NCBI GenBank assembly: GCA_013822245.1
Contig: PNKE01000025.1
Coordinates: 1-36,180, forward strand
Direction of reading: 5' to 3'
Origin: Candidatus Solibacter sp.
Lineage (GTDB): Bacteria > Acidobacteriota > Terriglobia > Bryobacterales > Bryobacteraceae
DNA length: 36,180 bases
Shown here: in pieces, positions 6,399 to 14,737 of the stretch
Layout of the letters: each line of letters begins with the position of its first letter
How positions within the stretch are numbered: the first letter of the stretch is position 1
The notes under the pieces: model-generated
Told to the model about the DNA's origin: nothing
The model's input: only the letters and a program-made list of their open reading frames with translations
The model's database searches: none
Program-made: the position numbers and the translations under genes

Positions 6399-8015
6399 AT
6401 GAACCGGAAGTATTGGGCACTGCTGGCCTGCCTGGCCCTGAGCGGATTGTTCTTCCTGTTGGGCGTCGTGTTCATCCCTTTGGCAGGGGTGCAGTACGAC
6501 GAGGCGCTGTTCATCATGGCCTACGTCTCGCCCGAGGGCATCGAGTACAACGCCGTGGCGGGCGACACCAAGATCCCGCTCATGCTGATGACCTATCTCG
6601 GCACGCTGAAGGCTGCAATCCTCAAACCTGTCTTCGACTTCATGGGTTACAACCACCGCTCGCTGCGGTTTCCGCCGCTGGCGTTTGCCACCTTGTCTGT
6701 CGCGTTGTTCTTCTTCGTTCTCAAGCGGCTCACCTCGACGCGCATCGCCATCGCCGCCACGCTGCTGCTGGCCACCGACGCGGCGTACCTGCTGACCTCG
6801 GTCTACGACTGGGGGCCGGTCGCCTTGCAGCATCTGTTTCTCGCCGTCGTCGTCTACAGCGGCGTCCGCTATGCCGGATCGCGGTCCGCGCTGTGGCTGA
6901 TCCCGGCCGGGTTGGCCACCGGGCTTGCGCTCTGGGACAAGGCCATTTCAATCTGGATCTTCGCCGGCGGCGGACTCGCGCTGCTGATCGTCTTTCCGCG
7001 CGAGTTGTGGACACTGGCCAAACGCCCGAAACATCTCGCGGCCCTCGTGTTTCCGCTGCTCATCGGCGCCTACCCGCTCATCCACTACAACATCCAGAAG
7101 CCGATGGCGACGATCACCGCCAACACCCACAACACCGACATGGCGATGCTCAGCAAGATCGCCTCGTTCGACGGCGCCCTGGACGGCCGCGGCCTGTTTG
7201 GCTATGTCGTCCGCGACACGCCAGACCCCGAAGGCAAGACCGGCGCATTCCGCCTCGACGAACGCGCCACGCTCTGGCTGAGCGCCAAACTCGGCGCGCC
7301 CCGGCGCAGCCTGCAACACCTGCTGCTGGTGGGCGCGATCCTGGTTTTGCCGCTCATGTTCTGGAGTCCGTGGCGTCGGCCGGCGTTGTTCACCGCGCTG
7401 GCGCTGCTGTTCTCCTGGACGGCCATGCTGCTCACCAAGGGCGCCGGCGGTTCGCTGCACCATACAGTCCTGCTGTCGCCCTTGCCGCACCTGCTTGCCG
7501 GGCTGGTGTTGGCCGAAATTGTGCGGCGTTTTCCGTCGCGCGGCATGAAGATCGGATTCGCCGTCTTCGCCGCCGCCATCCTCACCAACCTCTTCGTGCT
7601 GAACCAGTACCGGGCGCAGTTTCTCGCCTTCGGCCCCACGATGATCTGGACCAACGCCAGCCGCCCGCTGGTGGAGTTTCTCGGAACCCAGCACGGGCGC
7701 ATCATCTTCCCGGCCGACTGGGGCATCCAGCAGCAAATCGATTTCTACGGCGGCGGCATCCTCGGCATGACCCGCAACTCCGAGGACACCCCCATCCGCC
7801 TCCACGAACACGAGCCGCGCAAGTTCATGCTCTGGGCGCTCTCGGTCCCCAACCACATCTACGTCACCCACACCGAACCAAACGAAGCCTTCAAGGGCGC
7901 GCGCAAAAGCCTCATCGATTTCGCCGCCGCCCATGGTTACAGCCACCACCTGATCGCCGTCATCCCGGACCGCCACCACGTGCCGATGTTCGAAATCCAT
8001 GAATTCCGAAAGTGA
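6399..8015 (+). CDS. Multi-pass membrane protein, GT-C glycosyltransferase-like
   Basis: A 538-aa polytopic protein with roughly ten hydrophobic segments. The first is at residues about 7-30, and the last membrane segment ends near 405 before a soluble C-terminal domain of about 130 aa. An acidic pair sits just after the first membrane helix (VQYDEALF); GT-C enzymes of the PMT/ArnT type, which use lipid-linked sugars, carry catalytic acidic residues in that first outer loop. Long stretches such as YLLTSVYDWGPVALQHLF resemble the GT39/GT83 superfamily. Substrate and product cannot be read from the sequence. It begins 3 nt after moaA and overlaps the smr gene by 17 nt, so it is transcribed with both, although no functional link is evident. 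It could instead be an uncharacterised membrane protein of similar architecture. Confidence 0.75.
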   Translation: MNRKYWALLACLALSGLFFLLGVVFIPLAGVQYDEALFIMAYVSPEGIEYNAVAGDTKIPLMLMTYLGTLKAAILKPVFDFMGYNHRSLRFPPLAFATLSVALFFFVLKRLTSTRIAIAATLLLATDAAYLLTSVYDWGPVALQHLFLAVVVYSGVRYAGSRSALWLIPAGLATGLALWDKAISIWIFAGGGLALLIVFPRELWTLAKRPKHLAALVFPLLIGAYPLIHYNIQKPMATITANTHNTDMAMLSKIASFDGALDGRGLFGYVVRDTPDPEGKTGAFRLDERATLWLSAKLGAPRRSLQHLLLVGAILVLPLMFWSPWRRPALFTALALLFSWTAMLLTKGAGGSLHHTVLLSPLPHLLAGLVLAEIVRRFPSRGMKIGFAVFAAAILTNLFVLNQYRAQFLAFGPTMIWTNASRPLVEFLGTQHGRIIFPADWGIQQQIDFYGGGILGMTRNSEDTPIRLHEHEPRKFMLWALSVPNHIYVTHTEPNEAFKGARKSLIDFAAAHGYSHHLIAVIPDRHHVPMFEIHEFRK

Positions 8016-8286
8016 CGCCCCGTTCGACGAGGTCGAGTATCCGATCACGGATACCATTGACCTGCACGCCTTCGCGCCCCGCGACGCCAGGGACGCGGTA
8101 GAAGCATGGCTTGAAGAGGCGCACGAGCGCGGATTCAAGGCGCTCAGGATCATCCACGGCCGCGGCATCGGAGCGCAGCGCGAGATGGTGCGCAAGGTGC
8201 TCGCGCGCACCCCTTACGTGCTTGAATTCGGCGACGCCCCGGCCGGAGCCGGCGGCTGGGGCGCGACCATCGTCACGCTTCGTTAA
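7999..8286 (+). CDS. Stand-alone Smr domain protein
   Basis: A 95-aa protein that is almost entirely an Smr (small MutS-related) domain, a fold with DNA- or RNA-cleaving activity in several characterised members. The LDxH-type motif is present as TIDLHAF (about residues 19-25), the HGRG loop as IIHGRGIG, and the domain closes with GGWGATIVTL. These are the parts normally required for nuclease activity. The ATG overlaps the end of the membrane protein gene by 17 nt, indicating translational coupling. Its stop codon overlaps that of the convergent oxidoreductase gene at TTAA 8283-8286. The mutS2 gene 1.2 kb away has its own Smr domain with a degenerate catalytic motif, so this protein may be the active nuclease of the pair; that is speculation. 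Confidence 0.9.
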   Translation: MNSESDAPFDEVEYPITDTIDLHAFAPRDARDAVEAWLEEAHERGFKALRIIHGRGIGAQREMVRKVLARTPYVLEFGDAPAGAGGWGATIVTLR

Positions 8287-9455
8287 ACCATCTTCTTCGC
8301 CGCCGCGTCCCACTTGATGCGCCGGCCCTTGCGCAGCGATTCCATCGCCATGGCCAGCGAAATCGAAGTCCCCAGACCGGCTTCCACCGTCGCCGTCGGG
8401 TCTTTCCTCGAAACAATGCAGTCCAGGAAATTCCGGATATGCTCGCGCGTCGCCACGACAAACGAGCCAACTTTGGCGTCCTGCACCGACGGTGCGATCT
8501 TGACCTCGGCGCTCTGCGGCCACAGGGCATAGCTCTCGCGGCCCACGTCAAGCCGCGCCTTCGTGCCGTGGTAGTGGTTCATCTGGTCGTTGTGCGTGTT
8601 GTAGCGCATCGCCTTGTAGCCGAGCGTGAAGACGGCGATGTAGTTTTCCGGATACTCGACGGTCATCGACGCGGTCTCGGGGATTTCGCCGCCGCCGAGG
8701 TTCATCTGGCCCCCGGCGCAGGTGACCGCCGCCGGCATCGGCGAGTTCATGTACCACTGGATGCAGTCGACGGCATGGGCCGCCTGGCCGACGAAAATGC
8801 CGCCGGAGTAGTCGTGATAGTGAAGCCAGTTGAAGAAGCGGGCCTGATCGAACGGGCGCTGCGGCGCGGGTCCGAGCCACTGCTTCCAGTCCAGATCTCC
8901 GCGCAATTGCGCCTGCGACAGCCTGTCCTGGTAGTTGATCCACCACGAGTTCACCAGCCGCACATCGCCCAGCACATCGGGCCGCGCATACTTGTTCTTG
9001 ATCTCCAGGAACAGCGACCCGCTGCGCCGCTGCGTACCCACCTGGCAGACCCGCTTATGCCGGCGCACCGCCTCCACCATCCTGAACCCTTCGTCCGGCA
9101 GATGGCACATCGGCTTTTCGACATACATGTCCTTGCCGGCCTGGGCGGCGTCGATGGTCATCTGGGCGTGCCAGTGGTCCGGCGTAGTGATGATGACGGC
9201 GTCAATCGACCTGTCGTCCAGCATCCGGCGGTAATCGCCATAGGGCTTCGCGCCCGTGGATGCCTGCTGGAGGCCGGCTTCGAGATTGGGCTGATAGACG
9301 TCGCAGACCGCCGTCATCTGCGCGCCGATCTCTTTGAATTCGGACGTCAGCAACCGCCCTCGCCCGCCGCTGCCGATCACGCCGACGCGCGGCATATCCG
9401 CCGCCAAAGCCCGCGCCGCCGCGCCGGCCGTCATCAGGAACGTTCGCCGTTTCAT
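8283..9455 (-). CDS. Tat-exported Gfo/Idh/MocA family oxidoreductase
   Basis: NAD(P)-dependent sugar or cyclitol dehydrogenase-type protein of 390 aa. The N-terminus MKRRTFLMTAGAAARALA has a twin-arginine signal pattern (RRTFL plus a hydrophobic stretch), so it is probably exported folded with its cofactor. The Rossmann nucleotide-binding motif is VGVIGSGGRG (24-33). The family signature EKP is at 113-115 (YVEKPMCHLPDEG), and HDYSGGIFVGQAAHAVDC provides the usual downstream active-site region. The ATG is preceded by TAGACT ending 8 nt upstream on the coding strand, a weak -10 candidate. The gene is monocistronic by spacing: mutS2 ends 32 nt upstream on the same strand. Secreted members are common in Acidobacteriota and Planctomycetes; the substrate is unknown. 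Confidence 0.92.
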   Translation of the reverse strand: MKRRTFLMTAGAAARALAADMPRVGVIGSGGRGRLLTSEFKEIGAQMTAVCDVYQPNLEAGLQQASTGAKPYGDYRRMLDDRSIDAVIITTPDHWHAQMTIDAAQAGKDMYVEKPMCHLPDEGFRMVEAVRRHKRVCQVGTQRRSGSLFLEIKNKYARPDVLGDVRLVNSWWINYQDRLSQAQLRGDLDWKQWLGPAPQRPFDQARFFNWLHYHDYSGGIFVGQAAHAVDCIQWYMNSPMPAAVTCAGGQMNLGGGEIPETASMTVEYPENYIAVFTLGYKAMRYNTHNDQMNHYHGTKARLDVGRESYALWPQSAEVKIAPSVQDAKVGSFVVATREHIRNFLDCIVSRKDPTATVEAGLGTSISLAMAMESLRKGRRIKWDAAAKKMV

Positions 9456-9487
9456 GTTTAGACAGTCTATCGCTGTCGGACGCCGGA

Positions 9488-11902
9488 CTAAAGCGACTTC
9501 AGTTCGGCGATCGTGGCGCCGGTGCCGCCCTCGGCCGGCGTGGCCGGGCCGAAACTGTCCACATGCGGGTGTTTCGACAACAGTTGCTGGACCATCTTCC
9601 TCAGGATGCCCATGCCGTGGCCGTGCACGATGCGGACCCTCGTCACGTCGGCCAGCGCGCAGGCGTCGATGAAGCGTTCGAGTTCAATCTCGGCTTCGTC
9701 CGACGTCTTGCCGATGATGTTCAACTCGCTGGCCAGCGTTTCGTAGCGCGGCCCGGCGGTGAATGAAACGCCTTGCGGCAGCCTCTTGCCCTGCCCCGGC
9801 GATTCCGGCAGCACCTCGCGGATGTCGTCCACCGGCGCTTGCATTTTCAGAAACCCCACTTCGACCTCCACCATGCCGCCGCCCATCACCCGCAACACCT
9901 TGGCCGGCTGGCTGACGTCTTTCAACTTCACCCTCATCCCCGGCGCCAGATTCTCGAGCGACGGTTTCGCCGGCTCCGCCTTGCCCTGGGCCAGTGCCGT
10001 GAACTCTTCCTTCATCTCGCGGCGGGCCCGCGCCATGTCGCGCTGTGCGCGTTCGGCCTGGCGGCGCGTTTCCGGTACGGCCGAAGCGCGGCCGATGGCA
10101 TCGCGGGCCTCCTGCTCGAAGGTGCGCATGGCCTTTTCGGCGCGGTCTTCGATCTCGCGCACGCGGCGCGATTCGCGCTTTTCGAGTTCGGCGACAAGCT
10201 GCTTCTCGCGGGCTTCGAGCTCAAGCTGGCGGCGCCGCAGGGCCGCGGCTTCCTCGCGCGCCTCGGCCACTTTGGTTTCGAGTTCCTTGAGGAAATGGGC
10301 GATATCGCGTTCGGTGTCAGACATGGCGGCGCGGGCGCGCTCGATGAGGCGCTGTGGCAAGCCGAGACGCGAAGCGATGTCGAGACCGGCCGATTTGCCC
10401 GGCGCTCCGGTGCGCAGTTCGTAGGTCGGTTCGAGCGTCTCTTCGTTGAAGCCCATCGACGCGTTGACGACGCCCGCCGTCGTTGCGCCGTACACCTTCA
10501 GCGCCAGCAGGTGTGTCGAGGCCAGCGTGAACGCGCCGAAGCGGTTGAACTCATCCAGCACCGCAACGCCCAGCGCGCCGCCCTCTTCAGGGTCGGTGGC
10601 GCGGCCAAGCTCGTCCAGCAGCACCAGCACGCCCGGCGCTCCGGCTTCGACAATCTCTTTCACCCTCGTCACGTGGGCGCTGAAGCTCGAAAGGCTCTGT
10701 TCGATCGACTGGTTGTCGCCGATGTCGGCCAGCACGTCGTCAAACACCGGCAGCACCGCTTCGTCGGCCGGCACGGGGAAACCGGATTGCGCCATGAGGA
10801 CCAGCAATCCGGCGGTCTTCAGCGTGACGGTCTTGCCGCCCGTGTTTGGTCCGGAGATCAGCAGCGAGCGGTTCCGGGCATCAAGTTCGAACGATACCGG
10901 CACCACCAGAAGGCGCTTGCGGCGCAGTACGTCTTGAAGCAACGGATGGCGGGCGCGCTTCAGTTTGAGAACGGGCGCCTCGTCCGGCGAAAACGTGGGG
11001 ACGACGCAATCGAAGGCTTCGGCGAAACGGGCCTTGGCGAAGGCGAAGTCCAGCGCGGCCAGGGCGGAGGCGGCGGCGCCGATTTCGCGAGACTGCGAGC
11101 GCAGACGGTCAGTGAGTTCGGCCAGGATGCGGCGGACCTCGCGCATCTCGTCGTCGGTCAACCGGACCAGGTCGTTGTTGAGTTCGATGGTCTCCAGCGG
11201 TTCAAGGAACAGCGTGTGACCGCTGCCGCTGGAACCGTGCACCACGCCGGCGGCGCGCTTTCTTGCGCCGGGCAGGACGGGAACGACGAAACGGTCGTTG
11301 CGGATGGTGACGAACTCTTCCTGCAACATGCCGTCGTCACGATGCAGCTTGAGGAAGCGTTCCAGCGACGAGTGGATCTCGCGGCGCTGGCGGTCGATTT
11401 CGCGGCGGATCTTGGCCAGCGCCGGGCTGGCATGATCCGAGATGGTCCCGTCGGGCAGGATCTTGCCGGAGACGGCTTTGACAGCTTCGCGGAAGTCGGC
11501 GATCGTGGCGGCCCGGGCGGCGAGCAAAGGGAACTCCTGCCCGTGGGGTTTGAGCGCCTGGCGGACCTGTTCGGCCTTTTCAAGAACGGCGATGACCGCT
11601 TGCAGTTCAAGCGCTTCGAGGACCGAACCCTGGATGCGCAGCTTCGCCAGCGTCGTGCCCGTTTCGGGCAGGCCGTCGAAGGACAGCCGCGCAGGGGCTT
11701 CGCCGCGGGTCCTGGGCTGGGCGGTTTCGTCGATCCAGGCCATGGCTTCGGCGGTTTCGGCAAGCGCGGCTTCGGCGGCGATGCGGTCGGCGGAAGGGTG
11801 GATTTCGTCGAGCAGGCCCCGGCCGCCGTCGCTGGCGACATAGCGGCGGACAAGCGATTTCAGCCCTTCATATTCGAGCAGGGCGAGGCTTTCGGCGTTC
11901 AT
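9488..11902 (-). CDS. mutS2: MutS2 protein with C-terminal Smr domain
   Basis: MutS2 ATPases bind branched DNA and limit recombination, or rescue collided ribosomes, depending on the organism. The 804-aa protein has the MutS clamp/lever region (to about 330), Walker A GPNTGGKT (351-358), the segment SSFSAHVTRVKEIV, Walker B VLVLLDELG (425-433) and ASTHLLALK. A long charged coiled coil runs about 525-640, then a KOW-like segment and an Smr domain (724-804). The Smr HGHG loop is intact (760-763), but the usual LDLRG is replaced by LNIIGK (727-732), removing the Asp and Arg tied to nuclease activity. Start: the ATG at 11902 overlaps the NUDIX stop by 4 nt (ATGA), so translation is coupled; an upstream in-frame start would lie inside the NUDIX gene. 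Smr loss of function is inferred, not tested. Confidence 0.96.
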   Translation of the reverse strand: MNAESLALLEYEGLKSLVRRYVASDGGRGLLDEIHPSADRIAAEAALAETAEAMAWIDETAQPRTRGEAPARLSFDGLPETGTTLAKLRIQGSVLEALELQAVIAVLEKAEQVRQALKPHGQEFPLLAARAATIADFREAVKAVSGKILPDGTISDHASPALAKIRREIDRQRREIHSSLERFLKLHRDDGMLQEEFVTIRNDRFVVPVLPGARKRAAGVVHGSSGSGHTLFLEPLETIELNNDLVRLTDDEMREVRRILAELTDRLRSQSREIGAAASALAALDFAFAKARFAEAFDCVVPTFSPDEAPVLKLKRARHPLLQDVLRRKRLLVVPVSFELDARNRSLLISGPNTGGKTVTLKTAGLLVLMAQSGFPVPADEAVLPVFDDVLADIGDNQSIEQSLSSFSAHVTRVKEIVEAGAPGVLVLLDELGRATDPEEGGALGVAVLDEFNRFGAFTLASTHLLALKVYGATTAGVVNASMGFNEETLEPTYELRTGAPGKSAGLDIASRLGLPQRLIERARAAMSDTERDIAHFLKELETKVAEAREEAAALRRRQLELEAREKQLVAELEKRESRRVREIEDRAEKAMRTFEQEARDAIGRASAVPETRRQAERAQRDMARARREMKEEFTALAQGKAEPAKPSLENLAPGMRVKLKDVSQPAKVLRVMGGGMVEVEVGFLKMQAPVDDIREVLPESPGQGKRLPQGVSFTAGPRYETLASELNIIGKTSDEAEIELERFIDACALADVTRVRIVHGHGMGILRKMVQQLLSKHPHVDSFGPATPAEGGTGATIAELKSL

Positions 11903-12333
11903 TTCATCAACTCCAGGGCGCGCGCGATCACGGGCGGCGTGCCGGGAGCCATCTTCCATTTGTCGAGTTCGACCACCGGAACCCAGGCCGCATCGGCCAC
12001 GTCGCTGGCCGCGGCGAGCGTGCCGCCTTCAAGCTCGCAGAGGTAGTCGATAATCACGTAGTGGTATTCGGTGCGGCCGTCCTCATCGTGCATGATGCGC
12101 TGGAAGATCTCGGCGACGGCCGTTGGCCGGACATGAAGGCCTGTCTCTTCCAGCACTTCGCGCGCGACGGCCGTTTCCAGTCTCTCGCCCACTTCCACCA
12201 TCCCGCCGGGCAGGGTCCAATAGCCCTCGAGCGGCGGCTGCCCGCGTTCAATGAGCAGGACCGAGCCTTCCCGGAAAACGACCGCGCCAACGCCCAGCAT
12301 CGGGCGGGCGGGATGGCGCCGGCTGTCGCTCAC
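11899..12333 (-). CDS. NUDIX hydrolase
   Basis: Hydrolyses nucleoside diphosphates linked to another moiety; the exact substrate is unknown. The complete Nudix box is present: GMVEVGERLETAVAREVL followed by EETGL, fitting G-x5-E-x7-REUxEExGU with the metal-binding glutamates. MLGVGAVVFREGSVLLIERG starts the fold and GYWTLPGG precedes the box. The GTG at 12333 is chosen because it overlaps the SMP-30 stop codon as GTGA, and its far end overlaps mutS2 as ATGA; an ATG at 12300 is the alternative. Length is 144 aa, typical for a compact Nudix protein. Its position between a lactonase and mutS2 suggests co-translation rather than a shared pathway. A house-cleaning role in removing damaged nucleotides would suit the mutS2 link, but that is speculative. 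Confidence 0.93.
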   Translation of the reverse strand: MSDSRRHPARPMLGVGAVVFREGSVLLIERGQPPLEGYWTLPGGMVEVGERLETAVAREVLEETGLHVRPTAVAEIFQRIMHDEDGRTEYHYVIIDYLCELEGGTLAAASDVADAAWVPVVELDKWKMAPGTPPVIARALELMK

Positions 12334-13199
12334 GGTTGCGCCTGCGCCTGCTTGGCGTCGGGGTTGACGCGGTAGAGGGTGGTCCGGGCGGTGACGTAGA
12401 AAACCGGGTCGTCCGGACCGAAGCACAGGTTCGACGGTTTCTCGGGCATCGGGAGCTGGCGCAGCAGTTCGCCCTTGGGGCTGTAGATCACGATCTGGTT
12501 GGCGGCGACGTAGAGGTTGCCCTTGGAATCGGTCTTCAGGCCGTCGGGCGGGCCGTCGATCCCTGTAATCAGCAGCCGGGAATTGGACGCCTCGCCGTCG
12601 CGGTTGATGTCCCAGGCGCGGATGGCGCGTTCGTCGGAAACGGCGGCATAGAGGATGCGGCCGTCGGGCGAGAGAGCGACGCCGTTCGGACGGCGGTCCA
12701 TGCGGGCGACGAGGGAGAGGTCGCCTTTGGGCTTGATGTGGAAGACGCCGTTGAAGGGAAGCTCACGCGTCTCCGCGGCCTTGCCGAAGGCCGGATCGGT
12801 AAACCAGACGTGGCCGTCGCGGCGGACCGCGATGTCGTTGGGCGCGTTGAAGCGCTTGCCCTCGAATCGTTCGGCGAGGACTTCCACCTTGTTGTCAGCG
12901 CCCGTCCGCGTGATCCGCCGCGCACCGCCCTCGCACGTATAAACCCGTCCACGGCTGTCGATCGCGTTTCCGTTGGCCCCGCCGCTGTTTTCGCGCACCA
13001 CCTGGCTGCCGCTCTTCTGGCTCCATTTGATCAGGCGGTTCGAGGGGATGTCGCTGAACAGAACCGCGGATTCAGGCAGCCAAACCGGGCCTTCGGTGAA
13101 CTGGAAGCCCGACGCAACCTTCTCGATCAGGGGCTGGTCCTGGCTCGCGTGGAGCAGGGCCGAGGCGAAACCGAAGGCGGCGAAATCTCTCCTGAGCAC
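12330..13199 (-). CDS. Exported SMP-30/gluconolactonase family protein
   Basis: A six-bladed beta-propeller lactonase-type protein of 289 aa. The leader MLRRDFAAFGFASALLHASQ has an Arg-Arg pair and a hydrophobic stretch, probably a signal peptide and possibly Tat-type. Metal-site motifs in order: FTEGPVWLPE (the Glu ligand), NAPNDIAVRRDGHVWFTDP (the Asn/Asp region), RPNGVALSPDG and PPDGLKTDSKGNLYVA. Characterised relatives hydrolyse sugar lactones with calcium or zinc; substrate here unknown. Start is a GTG at 13199 with a poor Shine-Dalgarno site. A TAGAAT hexamer ends exactly 6 nt upstream, which would make the message leaderless. It is the first gene of the SMP-30/NUDIX/mutS2 run, with a 4-nt GTGA overlap to the next gene, and is divergent from the carbonic anhydrase gene. 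Confidence 0.9.
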   Translation of the reverse strand: MLRRDFAAFGFASALLHASQDQPLIEKVASGFQFTEGPVWLPESAVLFSDIPSNRLIKWSQKSGSQVVRENSGGANGNAIDSRGRVYTCEGGARRITRTGADNKVEVLAERFEGKRFNAPNDIAVRRDGHVWFTDPAFGKAAETRELPFNGVFHIKPKGDLSLVARMDRRPNGVALSPDGRILYAAVSDERAIRAWDINRDGEASNSRLLITGIDGPPDGLKTDSKGNLYVAANQIVIYSPKGELLRQLPMPEKPSNLCFGPDDPVFYVTARTTLYRVNPDAKQAQAQP

Positions 13200-13205
13200 A
13201 TCTTT

Positions 13206-13242
13206 ATTCTAAGGTTTCCCATAAACCAGACGAAATGGTCTG
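13206..13242. promoter_or_regulatory. Divergent promoter region with inverted repeat (lactonase / carbonic anhydrase)
   Basis: The 67-nt gap between the two divergent starts holds TAGAAT on the minus strand (13206-13211), five of six -10 bases and 6 nt before the lactonase GTG. It also holds the inverted repeat CAGAC-N6-GTCTG at 13227-13242, which could be an operator serving both genes. No clear -35 or plus-strand promoter is visible, though TAGTAT lies at 13244-13249. Confidence 0.3.
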
Positions 13243-13266
13243 ATAGTATGTGAAGTGAGGAAGTCC

Positions 13267-13962
13267 ATGCGAACGCTCTTCTCGTTGTTCGTACTCGCCT
13301 CGGTTCTCTGGGCCGGAGGGCATGATTCCCCGGCGGCACTGACGCCGGAGCAGGCGCTGGCCAAGTTGCGCGCCGGCAACGCACGGTTCGCCAAGCACAA
13401 GGAGAAGCACCCGGATCTCTCGTTTGACCGGCGGCGCAGCCTCTCGCGTGACGGACAGCACCCCTATGCGGTCATCCTGGGCTGCTCGGACTCGCGCGTG
13501 CCGCCGGAGTTGATCTTCGACGAAGGACTCGGCGACCTGTTCGTGATCCGTGACGCCGGCAACGTGGTGGACGACGAAGTGCTGGGCAGCATCGAGTATG
13601 CGGTTGAGCACCTGGGCGTTCGTCTGGTCGTGGTGCTCGGTCATGAGAAATGCGGCGCGGTCGCGGCCGCCGTCGCTGGCCGCGAGGCGCATGGCCATAT
13701 CAAGGCGGTCATGAAGGCGATTCAGCCCGCGGTCGAAGAGACGGCCGGAATGCCGGGCGACCACGTCCACAACTGTGTCCTGGCGAATGCCCGGCGCGTG
13801 GCGCGGCTGATCCGCGAATCCGAGCCGATCCTGAAGCCGGCCGTCGACAGCAAGCAGATCGTGGTTTTCGCGGCCGACTACGACCTTGAAACCTACAAAG
13901 TCGAGTTCCTCGATCTGCCGGCAGCGCCGGAGAAGCCCGCTCCGCGCACGCCGCGGAGGTAA
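13267..13962 (+). CDS. Beta-class carbonic anhydrase with signal peptide
   Basis: Zinc enzyme interconverting CO2 and bicarbonate. The zinc and catalytic motifs are intact: CSDSR (Cys and the Asp-Arg dyad) and HEKCG (His and Cys). DAGNVVDDEVLGSIEYAVEHLG lies between them. An N-terminal hydrophobic stretch (LFSLFVLASVLWAGG) looks like a Sec signal, placing the enzyme in the periplasm; most bacterial beta enzymes are cytoplasmic, but exported ones exist. A short basic, Pro-rich tail ends the protein. The ATG at 13267 is chosen because GAGG at 13257-13260 precedes it at 6 nt; a GTG at 13255 would add four residues. Stand-alone gene, divergent from the lactonase and followed 54 nt later by a methyltransferase. 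Activity is highly likely; physiological role unknown. Confidence 0.94.
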   Translation: MRTLFSLFVLASVLWAGGHDSPAALTPEQALAKLRAGNARFAKHKEKHPDLSFDRRRSLSRDGQHPYAVILGCSDSRVPPELIFDEGLGDLFVIRDAGNVVDDEVLGSIEYAVEHLGVRLVVVLGHEKCGAVAAAVAGREAHGHIKAVMKAIQPAVEETAGMPGDHVHNCVLANARRVARLIRESEPILKPAVDSKQIVVFAADYDLETYKVEFLDLPAAPEKPAPRTPRR

Positions 13963-14016
13963 TGCGGGCGGGTGACACGCGCGCCCCCTGCGAATAGGAT
14001 AGGGACGAAACCGGCC

Positions 14017-14697
14017 ATGGCCACCCGTAGACCGTCCGTGCTCGCGCACGAGAACTTTGTCAGGCGCCGCGATGAGATTGCGCGCCTGCCGCTTGCTGAA
14101 CGCTTCGCCTACATCGCCGCCAACAACATCTGGGGGAGTCCGGAGTCGCGTTCCGGGACGGGTTCGGCGCTGGAGCAGACACAGACGCTGATTGAAGCCA
14201 TCCCGGCCGTGCTGCGCCGGGTGGGCGCGGATTCGCTGCTCGATATCCCGTGCGGGGATTTCCACTGGCTGTCGGTGGCGGACTTGGACGTGGACTACAC
14301 CGGCGCCGACATCGTCCAGGATCTTGTGGACTCGAACATCCGGCGGTATGGCGCGCCGGGCCGGCGGTTCTTGCGCCTCGACCTGACGGCGGATCCTCTG
14401 CCGCGGGCGCCGGTGGTCCTGTGCAGGGACTGCCTGGTCCACCTCAGCTTCGCCAACATTGCGCGGGCGCTGGCCAACGTCCGCGCCTCGGGCGCCGGCT
14501 ACCTGCTGATGACCCACTTCCCGCTGACCGAAGAGAACGCTGATGTTGAGGATGGCGACTGGCGGTCGTTGAACTTCACGCTGCCGCCCTTCAATCTGCC
14601 GGCGCCGCTGGAATCGCTGGTGGAAAACTGTGGCGAGGATGGCGGGGCCTACAGCGACAAGTCCCTTTCGCTGTGGCGGGCAGCGGATCTGGGTTGA
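14017..14697 (+). CDS. Class I SAM-dependent methyltransferase
   Basis: A 226-aa Rossmann-fold methyltransferase. The SAM-binding motif I is SLLDIPCGDFHW (about residues 72-83), followed by YTGADIVQDLV with the acidic residue that contacts the SAM ribose. The downstream block APVVLCRDCLVHLSFANI and the late WRSLNFTLPPFNLPAP match a family that recurs near polysaccharide genes in many bacteria, where the acceptor is unknown. IWGSPESRSGTGSALEQT near the N-terminus is also characteristic of it. The ATG at 14017 is chosen because the in-frame extension upstream shows no similarity and a purine-rich AGGATAGGGA lies before it. The gene converges with the lipoprotein gene at 14738. I cannot name the methyl acceptor. 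Confidence 0.85.
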   Translation: MATRRPSVLAHENFVRRRDEIARLPLAERFAYIAANNIWGSPESRSGTGSALEQTQTLIEAIPAVLRRVGADSLLDIPCGDFHWLSVADLDVDYTGADIVQDLVDSNIRRYGAPGRRFLRLDLTADPLPRAPVVLCRDCLVHLSFANIARALANVRASGAGYLLMTHFPLTEENADVEDGDWRSLNFTLPPFNLPAPLESLVENCGEDGGAYSDKSLSLWRAADLG

Positions 14698-14737
14698 TGC
14701 GGGCCGCGCTGGATGGCGGCCCGCGGGACGAGCCGGA

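Noticed and set aside
9773-12046. A 757-codon open frame on the plus strand opposite mutS2.
   Set aside because: High GC keeps antisense frames open. The translation is Arg/Gly/Phe-rich without motifs, while the minus strand encodes an intact MutS2.
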